Origin: Caenorhabditis remanei
Taxonomy: Eukaryota; Nematoda; Chromadorea; Rhabditida; Rhabditidae
DNA: 64,000 bases
Assembly (NCBI RefSeq): GCF_010183535.1
Contig: NC_071332.1
Span: 10,106,001 to 10,170,000, forward strand
Direction of reading: 5' to 3'
Within the stretch, counting starts at the first letter, position 1; the number at the start of each line of letters is the position of its first letter. The notes under the pieces are model-generated. The model did not search any database. It saw only the letters and a list, made by a program, of their open reading frames with translations, and was not told the origin of the DNA. Positions 24,239 through 35,319 of the stretch are shown here, in pieces. The position numbers and the translations under genes were made by a program.

Positions 24239-24441
24239 TAATGAATTCGATCCAATGTTTCGTTGGTTGAAGATTTAATGAAGAGTTTTTCCTGTCGGGA
24301 TTGATTTTTCATAATTTGGTTGTTCAAAATGCTCTCTGTTTCGTAAACACGTTATCAGTGGAATTTACACTCGTCTTAAATTCACTTCCAATCATTTCCA
24401 CTATACTTTCACACACTCGTTTGCTAATTGTTCTCACAGAT

Positions 24442-25652
24442 ATGACAGAAAATATCTACAAAACTACAGGACGAAAGGAGAATTTAAGATTCGATAAAGA
24501 TAGAAATCAACAGTTTCAAAATCAATATTATGATGAATGGGGTCAATTACGGAAAAAGAACGAACAACTGAACAATTTTAAGCAGAAAATAGGAGAAGGA
24601 AATGTGGACGGTTTGTTTTGGTGAGTTCCAGATAATCTTGACATTTCTGCGAATTTTCTATTGTATTTTGTTTCGAATTCAGGACTTGGGTAGTTCAACT
24701 TGACAATGCAACAATGACGACAACCTCGGACGAAGTAATTTCATCGTATATACGTTTCAAATGGTCTAAACTAGAAGGTGTTCTTGGATTCACTGGAAAA
24801 ATTGATTTTGTGCTGAAGCTCGATGGAAAAGTTGTTGTCAATAAGCATGTTGATGCACTTGTAGAGTTTTCTGGACAATGGATTGGAGTTAGAAACCTGA
24901 AAAGTGTGGAAGATTGCTTTCCTCGTCAGGATAATTCAAATCCAATGAGACAACATGGATTCAATCAAAACCAGAACCAGAAAGGATGTACGATTGAGTT
25001 TTCATTTTCAATGACACCGGTTTTCGCATTTTCTCCTGCATCAAATTTTATTTCGAACTTTGAGAAAACTCAAAATACGGATGCGATTCTAGAAGTAGAT
25101 GGAAACCAGTTGCACGTCAACAAATCGGTACTACTATCCAAATCGGTAATCTTAAAAGATCTATATTTCAGTTCCTCTCGATTCACTCGGAGTTTTTCGA
25201 AAAACTCTTCAATTCAAATTTTAAAGAAAAAACACAATCAATCATTCGAATCAAAGACGTTGATTTCGTAAACTTTTCAAAGTTTCTCAGCTTGATCTAT
25301 CCAAATTCAGCAGAAATAACAGGTAAAATCTTTGACACGGGTTAAATCAATGTTGGTTTTGAATGTTTCAGTTGAACAAGTTGGAAGCTATCTTGAGTTG
25401 GCAGACAAGTATCTCATGGCAGCAGCAACCCAGAAGTGTGAAGAATTTCTGCATCAGAATAAGAGAATCAAGAATATTCAGAAAATTGTGTTTGCCGATA
25501 AGCATGATTTGAACAAACTTCTTAGAGAAACACTCGCTTCAGTTGATAGCAAGGAAGAGCTGGAAGGATTGACTTTATTACCAGAATTTACATCCCTTTC
25601 AGACTCAACTAAAGCTTCCTTGTTGCACAAGTTCATGCATTTCATCAACTGA
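24442..25652 (+). CDS. BTB protein with divergent MATH domain (bath-type)
   Basis: The start at 24442 (MTENIYKTTGRKENLR) opens four exons: 24442 to about 24620, about 24683 to 25126, 25174-25320 and 25372-25652. The N-terminal half is a weak MATH-like domain (FVLKLDGKVVVNKHV..). The BTB is clear: NTDAILEVDGNQLHVNKS, then FLSIHSEFFEKLFNSNF, VDFVNFSKFLSLIYP, and VEQVGSYLELADKYLM. The order DAxLxVxGxxLHVNKSxLSxHSxxF is typical of worm bath genes, which supply substrate adaptors to CUL-3 ligases. The 3' end lies 72 bp from convergent ALG13. It has a single MATH/BTB unit, unlike paralogs A-C. Confidence 0.82.
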
Positions 25653-25724
25653 TTCACTGATTTTAACATTCAGTTATTAATATTTTCATTTATTTTCAAA
25701 ATATTCCGTTTATAAATTTTTTCA

Positions 25725-26384
25725 CTATACGTTTTTGATTCCGACTAGTTGTTTGATATGCTCTGCGACAAATTTTTTTGAAGGAGCACTGAATTGACGA
25801 AGAGAGAAGAGATCTTCTTTGACAATGGTTTCAGCAAGAGTTGAAGGTGTGCAGTGAAGAAGATATCCTTCATCGGATAGCATGACAGCAAGCTCAGCTT
25901 GATGATTATCCATCAGTTTGTCATTGGTGACTGTTATGAACGGAAGGTGAAGGGCCAAAACTTCTAGGCAGGTGCCAGCACCAGCATGTCCGATTACAAT
26001 CTGAAAACTTCATACAGATTAATGGAAAGTTTCGGATTCTACTCTCCAATTTTTTGAAACATGTTCACTTACAAATGCTTCAGCCATATCTTCACTAATT
26101 GATGGTTTGAAGCGGTAATAATCGATTTCGAGACCTTCAACGTTTGTATATCCTTCATCTGATGTGACTCCTTTGAAAACACGATGAACAACTTCATTCT
26201 CAAAATTTCCTTTTCCAATTTGAAGACGAATTTTTTTAACGCCGATCTTTTTCAAATTGCGCAGGCTTTCCTCCGACAAAACCTGAGAAACTGACACATT
26301 ATTCATTTCATTTCCGAATAGAAATTTTACTTTGTTTATCAAGTCTTCGAATAATGTAGTTCCAACTGTTACAAAGCAAGTCAT
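25725..26384 (-). CDS. algn-13: ALG13, UDP-GlcNAc transferase catalytic subunit
   Basis: Exons 26073-26384 and 25725-26000 join in phase 0 to 195 residues, close to yeast Alg13. The N-terminus CFVTVGTTLFEDLI and the nucleotide-binding block IVIGHAGAGTCLEVL are present. DNHQAELAVML is also there; these are the family signatures of the GT-B C-terminal half. ALG13 binds membrane-anchored ALG14 on the cytosolic face of the ER. It adds the second GlcNAc to the dolichol-linked precursor for N-glycosylation. All key residues are present. It is divergent to the CCDC97-like gene across 292 bp. Confidence 0.92.
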
Positions 26385-26676
26385 TTTACAAAGTTATTTT
26401 TTGAAATGCAAAACAGGCGTGTAAATGTAAATCAGAAGAAAAAAACTTGCGTCCACACTTTGCGTAAACGTCGTGCGCTGCTTGCAAAAAGGGAGGAGCC
26501 CGCGTAATTTCGTATTGCAAAAGGAATGCTTGAAGTAGGAAATAATGGTTTTAATGACATCCTTCAATTTTTATGGTTTTCTCCTGAATTCTAGTATGTC
26601 AACTAATTAATTTGTCTTTTTTCTTAAGTTTTAAGTCTGTATATACGATTAAAATACAGGTTTGATTAGGTTAAAG
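26385..26676. promoter_or_regulatory. Bidirectional promoter region of ALG13 and CCDC97-like genes
   Basis: 292 bp between two start codons facing away from each other, both for housekeeping-type proteins. A 3' splice-like site (AAATACAG, ending near 26659) 17 bp before the CCDC97 start suggests a trans-splice acceptor. Confidence 0.5.
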
Positions 26677-28528
26677 ATGGATGAGATTTTTTCGCGTATC
26701 ATCGCTGACAAAGAAGCATTCTTCGAGCATCAGCAAAGAGGAGATGACGAACTGACCTACGAACGAAAAATGGAAATCCTGAGAGCATTATCTTCTGAAA
26801 AATTATCAATTTTTCTGACAAGGCAAGTTAATTTTACTCATTTTTTTCCAAAATCCTACGATTTATAGGTATCAAAAATACCTGAAAGCTGTTGACTGCG
26901 ATAGTTTTGCTGATTGTGATGATTTTGTCGTTCAGAGTATCATAAAACAAGTGCGTGGACGTAAAGAAAACAATAGAACAGAGGTTCGTCAAATTTTAAA
27001 AACTTAAACAAATGTTTGAATTACAGATGCGTAATCTACGATTCAATGCGATGCAGAAACTGTTGAAAGAAGGTGTTTTCTTCTCCGATGCCAAAATGAG
27101 AGAAAGGGAACCGTATCTCTTTGACGCAATGATTGGAAAGTTCTTGAACGAAGAAGGTACTACAGAAAAGTCAGCGAGTAATAATAACAAGAGGCCTCAT
27201 TTCAGAACGGATAGCTCATGTTCGACCGACAGTTTCGCGAGATAAGTCAGAATTGACGTGGTCAGTTCTCATGGACCGTTTAGAAGATAGTAGCGAAATC
27301 GCTGAGAGACGAAATCTTCAAGAAATGGAATGGGAAGGCCCAAGAAAAGATGACGGAGGTGAAGACCACATTAGTCGATTTATGTCTCACGTATCCAGCC
27401 ATACTGACTTCGTGCCAGAAGACGAAGGTGATGACGATCGCAAAGATGAAGTCGAAGACGAAATTGAAATAATGCGAAAAGAAATGGAGCGTTTATCCAA
27501 AATAGTAAGTCGAATTAGGGCTGAAACTGTTAAAATCGAGGCTAAGGCGGCCGGCCGAGGTTGCGAGAAGCCGCGGCTAGCCGAGGTTTTACTACTAGAC
27601 TTTCGAGATACGGTTTAGAACAGAATATTTGAATTAATAGTATGAGAAAAGAGGAAATAATCGAGTAGAGCAAAATTCGTATTATAAAACATATAGCCTA
27701 TTTTTTCAACCTCCTCATGAAGCCCCAAGAGAAGAAAATGAAAAACTTCGCCCACGTTCATTGCGGTCCCTACATATAGGTACTTAAAAAAAAACACATA
27801 GGTGTTTAGAAAATTTGGAAAATATCTAAGAAATTATTTATCAAATAGAAAAATTAGTTGTTTTACTTGAAACTGTCAAAATTATACTCTACTACATAGG
27901 CAAGTTGTTTTCACTGTTAAATGTTCAGTTATACGGTTTGAAAGAGCGATCGAGTTTTCCCTCGTTTACTCGCCACAAGTCGCGGCTTTTCTTTGTGTTT
28001 CGCCAGCGTTGGTTAAAAACATCATGGCCCATTCTCAGGAAGCCGACCAGTACGACGAACTCGGAGAAGATGACACGCAGCAACTTCTACGTCAAGAGTT
28101 CGAGGCGTTCATGCAGCAGAAGTTTTTAGCTGGAAAGGATGCCCAGTGAGTTTTATTAGTTCACTGTCTTAACAGCGACTTCATAACAGAAACTTTCACT
28201 ATTCTAGTGAATGACCTTCAATTACAAAGAACATTCCAACTTCGGTGGTCAACTGTTTCCGTTCTCGCTTCTCCTCTGCAAATCATTTTCTTTACATCAT
28301 CAACAGAAACAGTTTCTTCCCATTTCTTTATGATGGTTTGTTGCATACCAACGAAAGTTTCTGTTCCATCGCAAAGATTACCCTACTGCATACTGCATCA
28401 ATAGAAATCAGAAATTTAAAAATTTCAGATTCTACGATTATTCCAAGTGTGAGCAAGAAGAAGAAACATTAATCGATCCTATTCGAGAACATGAGGACGA
28501 AGAGCGGTGGTTTGATGAAGACGACTGA
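26677..28528 (+). CDS. CCDC97-like protein
   Basis: Exons 26677-26822, 26869-26983, 27027-27156 and 27206-27504 join in frame. They encode FLTRYQKYL and MRNLRFNAMQKLLKEGVFFS, the conserved CCDC97 core. MREREPYLFDAMIGKFLNEE and an acidic segment follow. The C-terminal exons (about 27955/28024 to 28139, and about 28430-28528) supply LRQEFEAFMQQKFLAGKD and EDEERWFDEDD, again typical of the CCDC97 C-terminus. CCDC97 is reported to associate with the SF3B/U2 snRNP, so a nuclear splicing role is likely. The first intron uses GC instead of GT. The 519-bp interval 27505-28023 is GC-rich in part, and no strong acceptor there matches the phase of the 27504 donor. The two halves may therefore be joined otherwise or disrupted. 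Confidence 0.78.
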
Positions 28529-28699
28529 CTTTTTTTTTTACTTTTTCATTTCTCTTTCTCAGATTCTCTTTATGAATTTTGATCTCCTCTATTACACTAT
28601 GTTCACTTTTTTCGTGTCTCATAAAGGCAATCCGCGCCTTCGTCAATACCTTATTCGCTCTCTTTTTACCACAATAATTTCATTAGGGTCTAATTGCAG

Positions 28700-28700
28700 C
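28700..28700 (+). promoter_or_regulatory. Candidate trans-splice (SL2-type) acceptor of GYF gene
   Basis: TCTAATTGCAG ends at 28699, 171 bases after the CCDC97 stop and 37 bases before the GYF start ATG. No upstream exon pairs with it. The intervening sequence is T-rich, as in operon intercistronic regions. Confidence 0.55.
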
Positions 28701-28736
28701 GTGGATCACTACCGAAAGTATCCCGTCAACGACGCC

Positions 28737-30350
28737 ATGCACAAAAACGGAAACAACGGGCCAGCTGTAGACACAAAATGGTTTTACCTGGGACCTGACA
28801 AAGAGAAATATGGTAAAGACTAGTAACGAATATTCAAGAGATAATATCCAACTTTAGGTCCGTATTTGTCAAAGGATATGAACTTCTGGTTGCAAGCTGG
28901 TTATTTTACTAATGAGCTTCAGTTGAAAACAGAAAACGAGCAGAACTATCACACCCTCGGAGAGTGGACACAAATTCTCGGAACTGTAAGTTGTTCAATT
29001 CATTGATGAAATGAACGCCATTTTCATTATTGCTTTTTTCAGCCTCCATTCCTCAACCCCGTTCACTCTCTGGAAGCTGTAGCTGCAGCCGCTCAGTGGC
29101 AACAACAGGTACGAGCTGCACCAGCTCCGATGATGGTGATGCCGCCAGGACTTCAAAATCAGTTCCCACCACAGGTAGATATAACTGCTTTTGTCCTGTT
29201 ATCAAACACCATCGATTGACAGAAATACTAACACAGTTCATATAAATAGCTAGTGACAGTTGTAAATTTGTCCAGTTAATATTCCTAAATATAGCAGATG
29301 AGACTGCAATATCCGCCGTTTGTTCCGATGCCGTTCCTCCATCAAATGAATCAAAATGGACCACCAATGCATTCTCAGCCTCCCTCGGAACCAATCGATG
29401 CTGGTTCTTTGTCTCACACTCCTGATTCAGAGAATGATGTGAGTCGCATGGTAATATTTTCCACCGCTTTTTCCCATCGTATACAGATAGTGCTCTAAAA
29501 TATTTTTGGTTTCTCATCGAATCGATAGTTTGTGACCTTGACTTGTGGAAAATCATTTTGGTTTCTTGCACACACAAATCTCCTATACAGCGCACTAATC
29601 AAAATTTCCCAAGCATGAAAAGTTAGCATGAATACAAACTGTCTACCTTCCATCCTCTCGCTTCTTTAGTTATTTATGTTCAATCTGTGGTGTTTGTTAA
29701 ATAGAAATCAAGAGATAAATGGGGAGAATGAATTTAGGCGCGGTTAACCGAGCAAGCTCTTCAGCAGCCTCCATCATGGCTAGTCACACTTGGTTTAGCG
29801 GTAAGTACAGTATCACTTATGACTGATATAAATTTGCTCTTCGTAATCAAAAGCGTTGATTTTGTTTCTGACGTTCACATTCAATTTTTCGTGAACTTCT
29901 TGAAAAAAAAAACTATCTTCTTCAACTCTAACTAGTTACAGGGACACGGTGCTAAGCCACACCAGTCGCAGTTTCATCAAATGCATCAACTGACTAAGCA
30001 AATGCATCATGTTAATATTGCCACCGAGCCAATTGTAATGAAGAATGCCGAGTGCCAAACTGACCCAGTAAAGGTTGAGGTAAATTTCTAAAATCTTTAT
30101 GGATCTACCCACGAAGAAAACTTGCCTACCCACGAACGCAAAATAATGCATTTTTATGGCACAAAAATGCAAAAAATGCATTAAATTGCATTCGTGAATA
30201 GAATTAAATTGCATTAAATGGTACAAGTTTTCTTCGTGGGTAGATCCATTACAACTACATGTTCACAAACGTTTTTTTTTTCAGATTTCAAAAACCAACG
30301 CTTCTCGTCTCCTCTCCGAATTGTTGGGTCAAATCGTTGTCATCAACTGA
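28737..30350 (+). CDS. GYF-domain protein
   Basis: Exons 28737-28812, 28858-28985, 29043-29174, 29298-29438, 29738-29800, 29942-30079 and 30285-30350 join in frame to 247 residues. Residues 14-60 form a GYF domain: WFYLGPDKEKYGPYLSKDMN, then FWLQAGYFTNEL and ending LGEW. This is the proline-rich-peptide binding fold (W.Y.GP.....F....W...GYF). The rest is rich in Pro, Gln and Met (MVMPPGLQNQFPPQ) and ends SELLGQIVVIN. GYF proteins act in mRNA repression and splicing complexes. This one is far shorter than GIGYF proteins, and the specific orthologue is not recognised. It follows the CCDC97-like gene in the same orientation with operon-like spacing. Confidence 0.85.
30099..30249. mobile_element. 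151-bp palindromic MITE in last GYF intron
   Basis: Perfect 26-bp terminal inverted repeats (30099-30124 and 30224-30249) begin ATGGATCTACCCACGAAG. The core repeats ctacccacgaa and carries several copies of a tgcattaaattgcatt motif. No coding capacity. Entirely intronic, so the GYF reading frame is unaffected. Confidence 0.8.
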
Positions 30351-31639
30351 GCTTCTCGGGGTCTGATACTGAATCTACAATTCGTCTCAGAGTTGGATGC
30401 TTAATCAATAATCCGCAGCCTTTTCAATCATTTTCCCTTATTATACTGTTACGCTTCCCCATTTTTTCCTTATATCCATGTCCACCATAACAAGTCCCAC
30501 AATATTATTATTTTTAGCTGGGTATTCTCAAATACGATTTTCTTCACGGCGGTCTTCTCATTCTGTAAACTCCATGTTGCGTTCATGGGCCTCATAAAGT
30601 CTTCACTGGGACACGTGATCAAAGTGAGAATACCGCCTTACCATTTTTTTTTCATTTGCCCTTTGCATTACATGTCTCCCCGTGTTCTTCTCCATTATCC
30701 CCGCACCATCCATCTTCTTTTACTGCTTTATAGACTGATGTTTTCTTCATTGATGTTTCCCAGTGTCCCAGCAAAAATGGACTGTTTGTCCATTGGCGTC
30801 TGAACACTATGTGTTGTTTTAGTTTTCGATTTTTCTACTTTGTTTCCTTCTGAAATGTTCCAACTCTCAATCTATTTTTCATAGGCTCTTCTTTTTGCTC
30901 ATCCAACAGTCTGTTATGTCTCTTCAGTTGATATTCACCTGTGCGTTCTGTTATATGAATACATGAAGAGTTCCAACGCGTTTTCATCAGGAAATATCCT
31001 GATGATATCGACTTCCGTCGCCTTGTTGGAATTAATCTGCGAGAACGAAACAAACAAAACTGAGTACTGGTGTCTACAGCAACAGAAACTAATTAGATCT
31101 GCCTCTAGGTCAATTACAGTAGCATCTGGGTACTGTATCATATTGTCTTCTTTGAAGTTAATCACAGAAAGAGTAGAGAATACAGTTCATACTTTGTTCG
31201 AAGCAACGGCGTTCGAAGTTTTTTGATGATAATCGAAAAGAAAATGGGATATATCACTATTTTCTTCATATTTGAACATTCCTCAGCCTTTTCCAAATTT
31301 ATTTATTTCTTAATTTATCATAATTCCTCGAGTTTTCTGAAGAGCTCCCGGTTTTCTGTAACAAAGGAATCTGATGAAAAAGTTCCTCCTTTTCACAGGC
31401 ATTTTGGATGGAAAAGAATGAATAAGGAATGAGAAGAACGATTAAGAGGTCGAATCAATATTTGACAGTGAGAAGTGAGGTGAAACGAGCTCGTCGAGAA
31501 AAGGAAAAAAGATACACCGAGTAACATCTTGAATATCTTGAGTATCCAATAGAAAACGGTAGTTATTCGTTCAATTTGATTTGAAAAATTAGATTTTTAT
31601 TGACGGAAAGAAAAGAAACAGAGTACATATTATCGAAAT
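30351..31639. other. Long 3' flank of GYF gene, no gene seen
   Basis: 1.3 kb between the GYF stop and the next feature. Open frames on both strands (30585-30803, 30835-31226) lack splice partners and resemble no family. Some of this may be 3' UTR. Confidence 0.4.
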
Positions 31640-31751
31640 AAAAAAGTTCCGACATTTTTTCCCCCTCGGTGTTTGCGGACTCAAGCCAAAATTATCAAAT
31701 TTTGGCTTGAGTCCGCAAACACCGAGGGGGAAAAAATGTCGGAACTTTTTT
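31640..31751. repeat. Perfect 54-bp-arm hairpin with 4-base loop
   Basis: Arms 31640-31693 and 31698-31751 are exact reverse complements, separated by atca. The arm runs aaaaaagttccgacatttt and on through a C5 tract. It begins 36 bp beyond the stop codon of the first DXO-like gene, so it would lie in or next to that mRNA's 3' UTR. Confidence 0.95.
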
Positions 31752-31786
31752 GTTGCGACAATATTTGCATTAAAATGTGTACATGT

Positions 31787-33153
31787 TTATTCGAAGTATC
31801 GAAGGAAATTTGCATCCACAAAACTGCACTTCATTGCGTTTTCCACTTCATAATAGACGTGTCTGCCTCCAATTCTAATTACAATTGCTTCATCATCATT
31901 CTTCAATCTCAACTTGATTTCATGAAGAACTCTGAACAATTGTTCCATTGATTCATCTGCTTTCCAGTCTACATTCATATGGAGAATGTCATCGGTTTCA
32001 ACTTTTTCGACCTGAAAAATGAAAAGGTCATGAACAAATCTCCAATCAACTATTACCTTGAAAACAACTTGATCATCTGTAACTTGTCCTCGGATAATCA
32101 ATGGGGCATTGCCGAGGAATGATTGAAGATAATGGTAATGACTTCTACGTTTGACCCACGTCTCTTGATCAAATCTTGCGGTTTTAATTTCAACAACACT
32201 TCCATCTGAAAAATAATAACTTAGGGAGAATAGTATCGTATCAATACTACAATACTTACCACCAAGGCTGTCGCACGGCCGGCCGCGGCCGGCCGCGGCC
32301 CTCGGCCTTTAGGGCCGCCGAGGCCGCGGATTCACCAAATGGGCTGAATTTTTGTATATCGACTAATCTTTTGGTCCTCTACAAGGCCGCCTGAAGAAGC
32401 GAAAAGTTTCCATGGCTGGGAACTGAGATATAGAATCGGCCCACGGCCTTTTTGACAGCCTTGCTTACCACTATCCAAAGCATCAATCTCAGCTGCATAG
32501 AGTACTTTTATTTCTTCGTCTCCTTTCTTGAAAGAAGTTCGTAGAACTGCTTTGACACACTCTGCATTCGAAACTTCCTCTTCTTCATCATAAGGTTCTC
32601 CGTTGTCTTTCAATGTCATATACTGCTCAAACTTCTTTCCGTATCCTGGATCATCACCATCCGATGTTTGATTTTCAGATCTTTTGTCACAGAGAAAAAT
32701 GACTCCGTTCTTGCGAAGTGCTCGAATTACAAAGGATTGTCTGGAATACAGTGAGGCAGCAAAAGAGATTAGATTGCGACGAGTTGAAATGAAATCGGAG
32801 CAAATTACCTGAAAAAGCGAGGATTAAAACATTCTCACTACCTGCTAGTTATTACATCTTTAAGTGGAATTCCTTGTTTAGAAGTCTTCTTGATATAGTC
32901 AAAAAACGAATAGAACAAATCACCATATCCTTCATCTCGAAACCCTTGACAGCCTTTCTTGAGATCCATTCGATTCTTTTCTTCCAACAAACCAAAATGA
33001 TATGGATCCTCATTCAAACGATTTGGGAGAACTCCGACCACAGCAGTTCTGAGAAAAGTAAATTAGGATTCAAGCACTATAAACAAAAAATAATTACCGA
33101 TCTTTCAGCTTTATATAGGTTCCGATTGTTTCGAAGTCAGCGGTCACCGGCAT
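31787..33153 (-). CDS. DXO/RAI1-family (Dom-3-like) decapping nuclease, copy 1
   Basis: Exons 33098-33153, 32856-33048, 32469-32808, 32057-32205 and 31787-32011 join in frame to 320 residues. The family motifs are present in order: GKKFEQYMTL (glutamate), YAAEIDALD (metal-binding Glu and Asp), VVEIKT (Glu and Lys), and YLQSFLG (Gln). These residues coordinate divalent cations in DXO enzymes. Such enzymes remove incomplete or NAD caps from RNA and degrade the body 5'-3'. The catalytic set looks complete. A 201-bp MITE has inserted at the donor of exon 3; splicing can still use the exon-proximal donor copy. Copy 2 lies 318 bp upstream in the same orientation. Confidence 0.87.
32263..32463. mobile_element. 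hAT-like GC-rich MITE, copy 1
   Basis: The 201-bp element has terminal inverted repeats CAAGGCTGTC/GACAGCCTTG and is flanked by the perfect 8-bp duplication CTTACCAC (32255-32262 and 32464-32471). The interior is CG-rich with repeated ggccggccgcggcc. The second copy lies at 58601-58801. The 8-bp duplication and short CA..TG tips fit the hAT superfamily; no transposase inside. Confidence 0.92.
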
Positions 33154-33470
33154 ATCCTAGATATTTTTATGAAAAAATGAAGCAGTAACCTAAACAAGTA
33201 AAGCGGAGTCCAACTTATATACGAGAGAGAGAGATGTTGAGCAATGCAACGTTTGTTTGGAAATATTTCCGTTTGTTTGTTTCGTATAATTTCAAATTTC
33301 AAAAATATATTTTTATAGTAACTTTTATTCCCTCGGAGAACGATGATTCATTGTTTAAACCCTCATGGCAACAGCCCAAAGAATCAATTTTGAAACAGTT
33401 TACACAGATTTTCGATAAGAAATCAACCATTTATCGAGAAAAGGGACACGTTCAGACATGAAAGTTATAT

Positions 33471-34657
33471 TTATTCGAAGAATCTAAGAAACTGTGAATC
33501 CACGAATTTGCAGTTCTTGCCGCTTTCTCCTTCATAATAGATGTCTGATCCTTGGATTCTGATCACAACTGCTTCGTCATCATTCTTCAGTTTTGATTTT
33601 ATTTCTCGAAGTATTTCAAACAGTTTCTCAAAACACTTTTCAGCATTCCATTTAACTTTCATTCCAGGGATCTCATTGGTTTGAATTTTATCGACCTGCA
33701 ATCATTGGGATAGAAAATGTAAAAAATGAGAATAGAACAAATTTCAAAATAATGAATGAAAAGCTCTAAAAAAACTTACTCTGAATACAATCTTTTCGCG
33801 TGTTATCTGCCCTTTGATAATACAGGAAACACCTCCAAGATATGATTGCAAGTAGTGATTGAGACTAGATTTGTATAGCCAGCTCTTTTGATCATGAATT
33901 GTGGATTTGAATTCCACCATGTTTCCGTCTGAAAAATAATACTTTTAGAAGAATAGTATCAACACAACAGTACACACCACTATCCAGAGCATCAATTTCA
34001 GCTGCATAGAGTACTTTGATTTCTTCGTCTCCTTTCTTAAAAGAAGTTCGTAGAACTGCTTTGATACACTCTGCATTCGAAACTTCTTCATCTTCATCAT
34101 GAGGATCTCCGTTGTCTTTCAATGTCATATACTGCTCAAACTTGTATCCATGTCCTGGATAATCTTCCGATGTTTCATTTTCAGATTTTTTGTCGCAGAG
34201 AAAGATTACTCCGTTCTTTCGAAGCGCTCGAATCTCTATCAATTGTCTGGAATACAATGAGGCAGCAAAAGAAATCAGATTGCGACGAGTTGAAATAAAA
34301 TCGGCTTTGACTGCCTGGAATGAATTAAGAAATCTGGAAAGAGAACAGAAAGTCTACTTACATCGTGTAACGGAGTTCCTTGTTTAGAAGTCTTCTTGAT
34401 ATAATCGAAAAATGAATAGAACAAATCACCATATCCTTCATCTCTAAACCCTTGACAGCCTTTTTTGAGATCCATTTGATTCTCTTCATCCAACAATCCA
34501 TAACGACGTGGATCCTCATTTAAACCATTCGGATCAACCCCGACAACTGCAGTTCTGTAATCGATTCCTTTTATTTCTAATGAAAAATAAATAACACTCA
34601 CTGATTCCGCAGTTTTTTATAAATTCCGATTCTCTCAATATTAATAACGACTGGCAT
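33471..34657 (-). CDS. DXO/RAI1-family (Dom-3-like) decapping nuclease, copy 2
   Basis: Exons 34602-34657, 34362-34554, 33978-34314, 33780-33928 and 33471-33695 have nearly the same lengths as copy 1 and encode 319 residues. The start MPVVINIERIGIY aligns with copy 1. Motifs: GYKFEQYMTL, YAAEIDALD, MVEFKS and YLQSYLGG. All metal-binding positions appear to be kept; the EIK motif of copy 1 is EFK here. A large shared block (DLKKGCQGFRDEGYGDLFYS) differs hardly at all between copies, indicating recent tandem duplication or gene conversion. The intron matching the MITE-bearing one in copy 1 is clean here, which gives the pre-insertion state. Confidence 0.88.
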
Positions 34658-35246
34658 TTCGAAATAGTTTTTGAATAAGAATGAATTCTATCTGTGAAGA
34701 AAGGAACGAAAAGTAAACTCTCTCGAGTTATCAAACCACAAGATGATAAGAGTTATCAGTGAAACCATTCTAAAAAAAAAGAAGTTTGCCAACAACATTT
34801 TTGAATTTTCCATTAGTCATTGTTCAATTTGTTAACATCCAATTCAAAGAGCACCGCCAGTCAGTTTGTTCATCTTTCTCCTTTTTTATTATCTTTCTTT
34901 GTCTTTCTAACGTGTCAAGTTGTAAATTAGGTATAGAAAGAGAAGACAATTTGAACATGATAAGATAGAAGGGTATCCAACTGAATTGAACGGACACGGG
35001 GGACAATGTGAAGATGTTTGAGCGTGAGCAATAAGTGTTGTAAAATGAAGAAGATGTAGGACAACATGATTAGATGAAGGATAGAAAAATGGGTTCTTCT
35101 TGTTATTGGAAGCAGTTCTAATTACTGAGATTGACACATTTTGGTGAGCAGGTGGATACATTTCTCGGAGGGCAAAACTCATTCCATTCCAATGGAAGGC
35201 AAAATAATGGAATGTGCAAGTGATTGCAATACATTTCACATATTCA

Positions 35247-35319
35247 TTATCATAATATTGATAATTATCTAATAAATATTTAGAATCACTAGATAAGATT
35301 GATTCAGCTGAATTGATAA
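35247..35319. promoter_or_regulatory. Cluster of five GATA sites upstream of the END-type gene
   Basis: TTATCA (35247), TGATAA (35259), TTATCT (35265), AGATAAG (35291) and TGATAA (35314) lie within 73 bp, about 0.7 kb before the GATA-factor start. Auto- or cross-regulation by GATA factors is possible; functional use is inferred. Confidence 0.45.

Noticed and set aside
29053..29595. 180-residue minus-strand open frame
   Set aside because: Antisense to GYF exons and their introns, with no domain and no splice logic.
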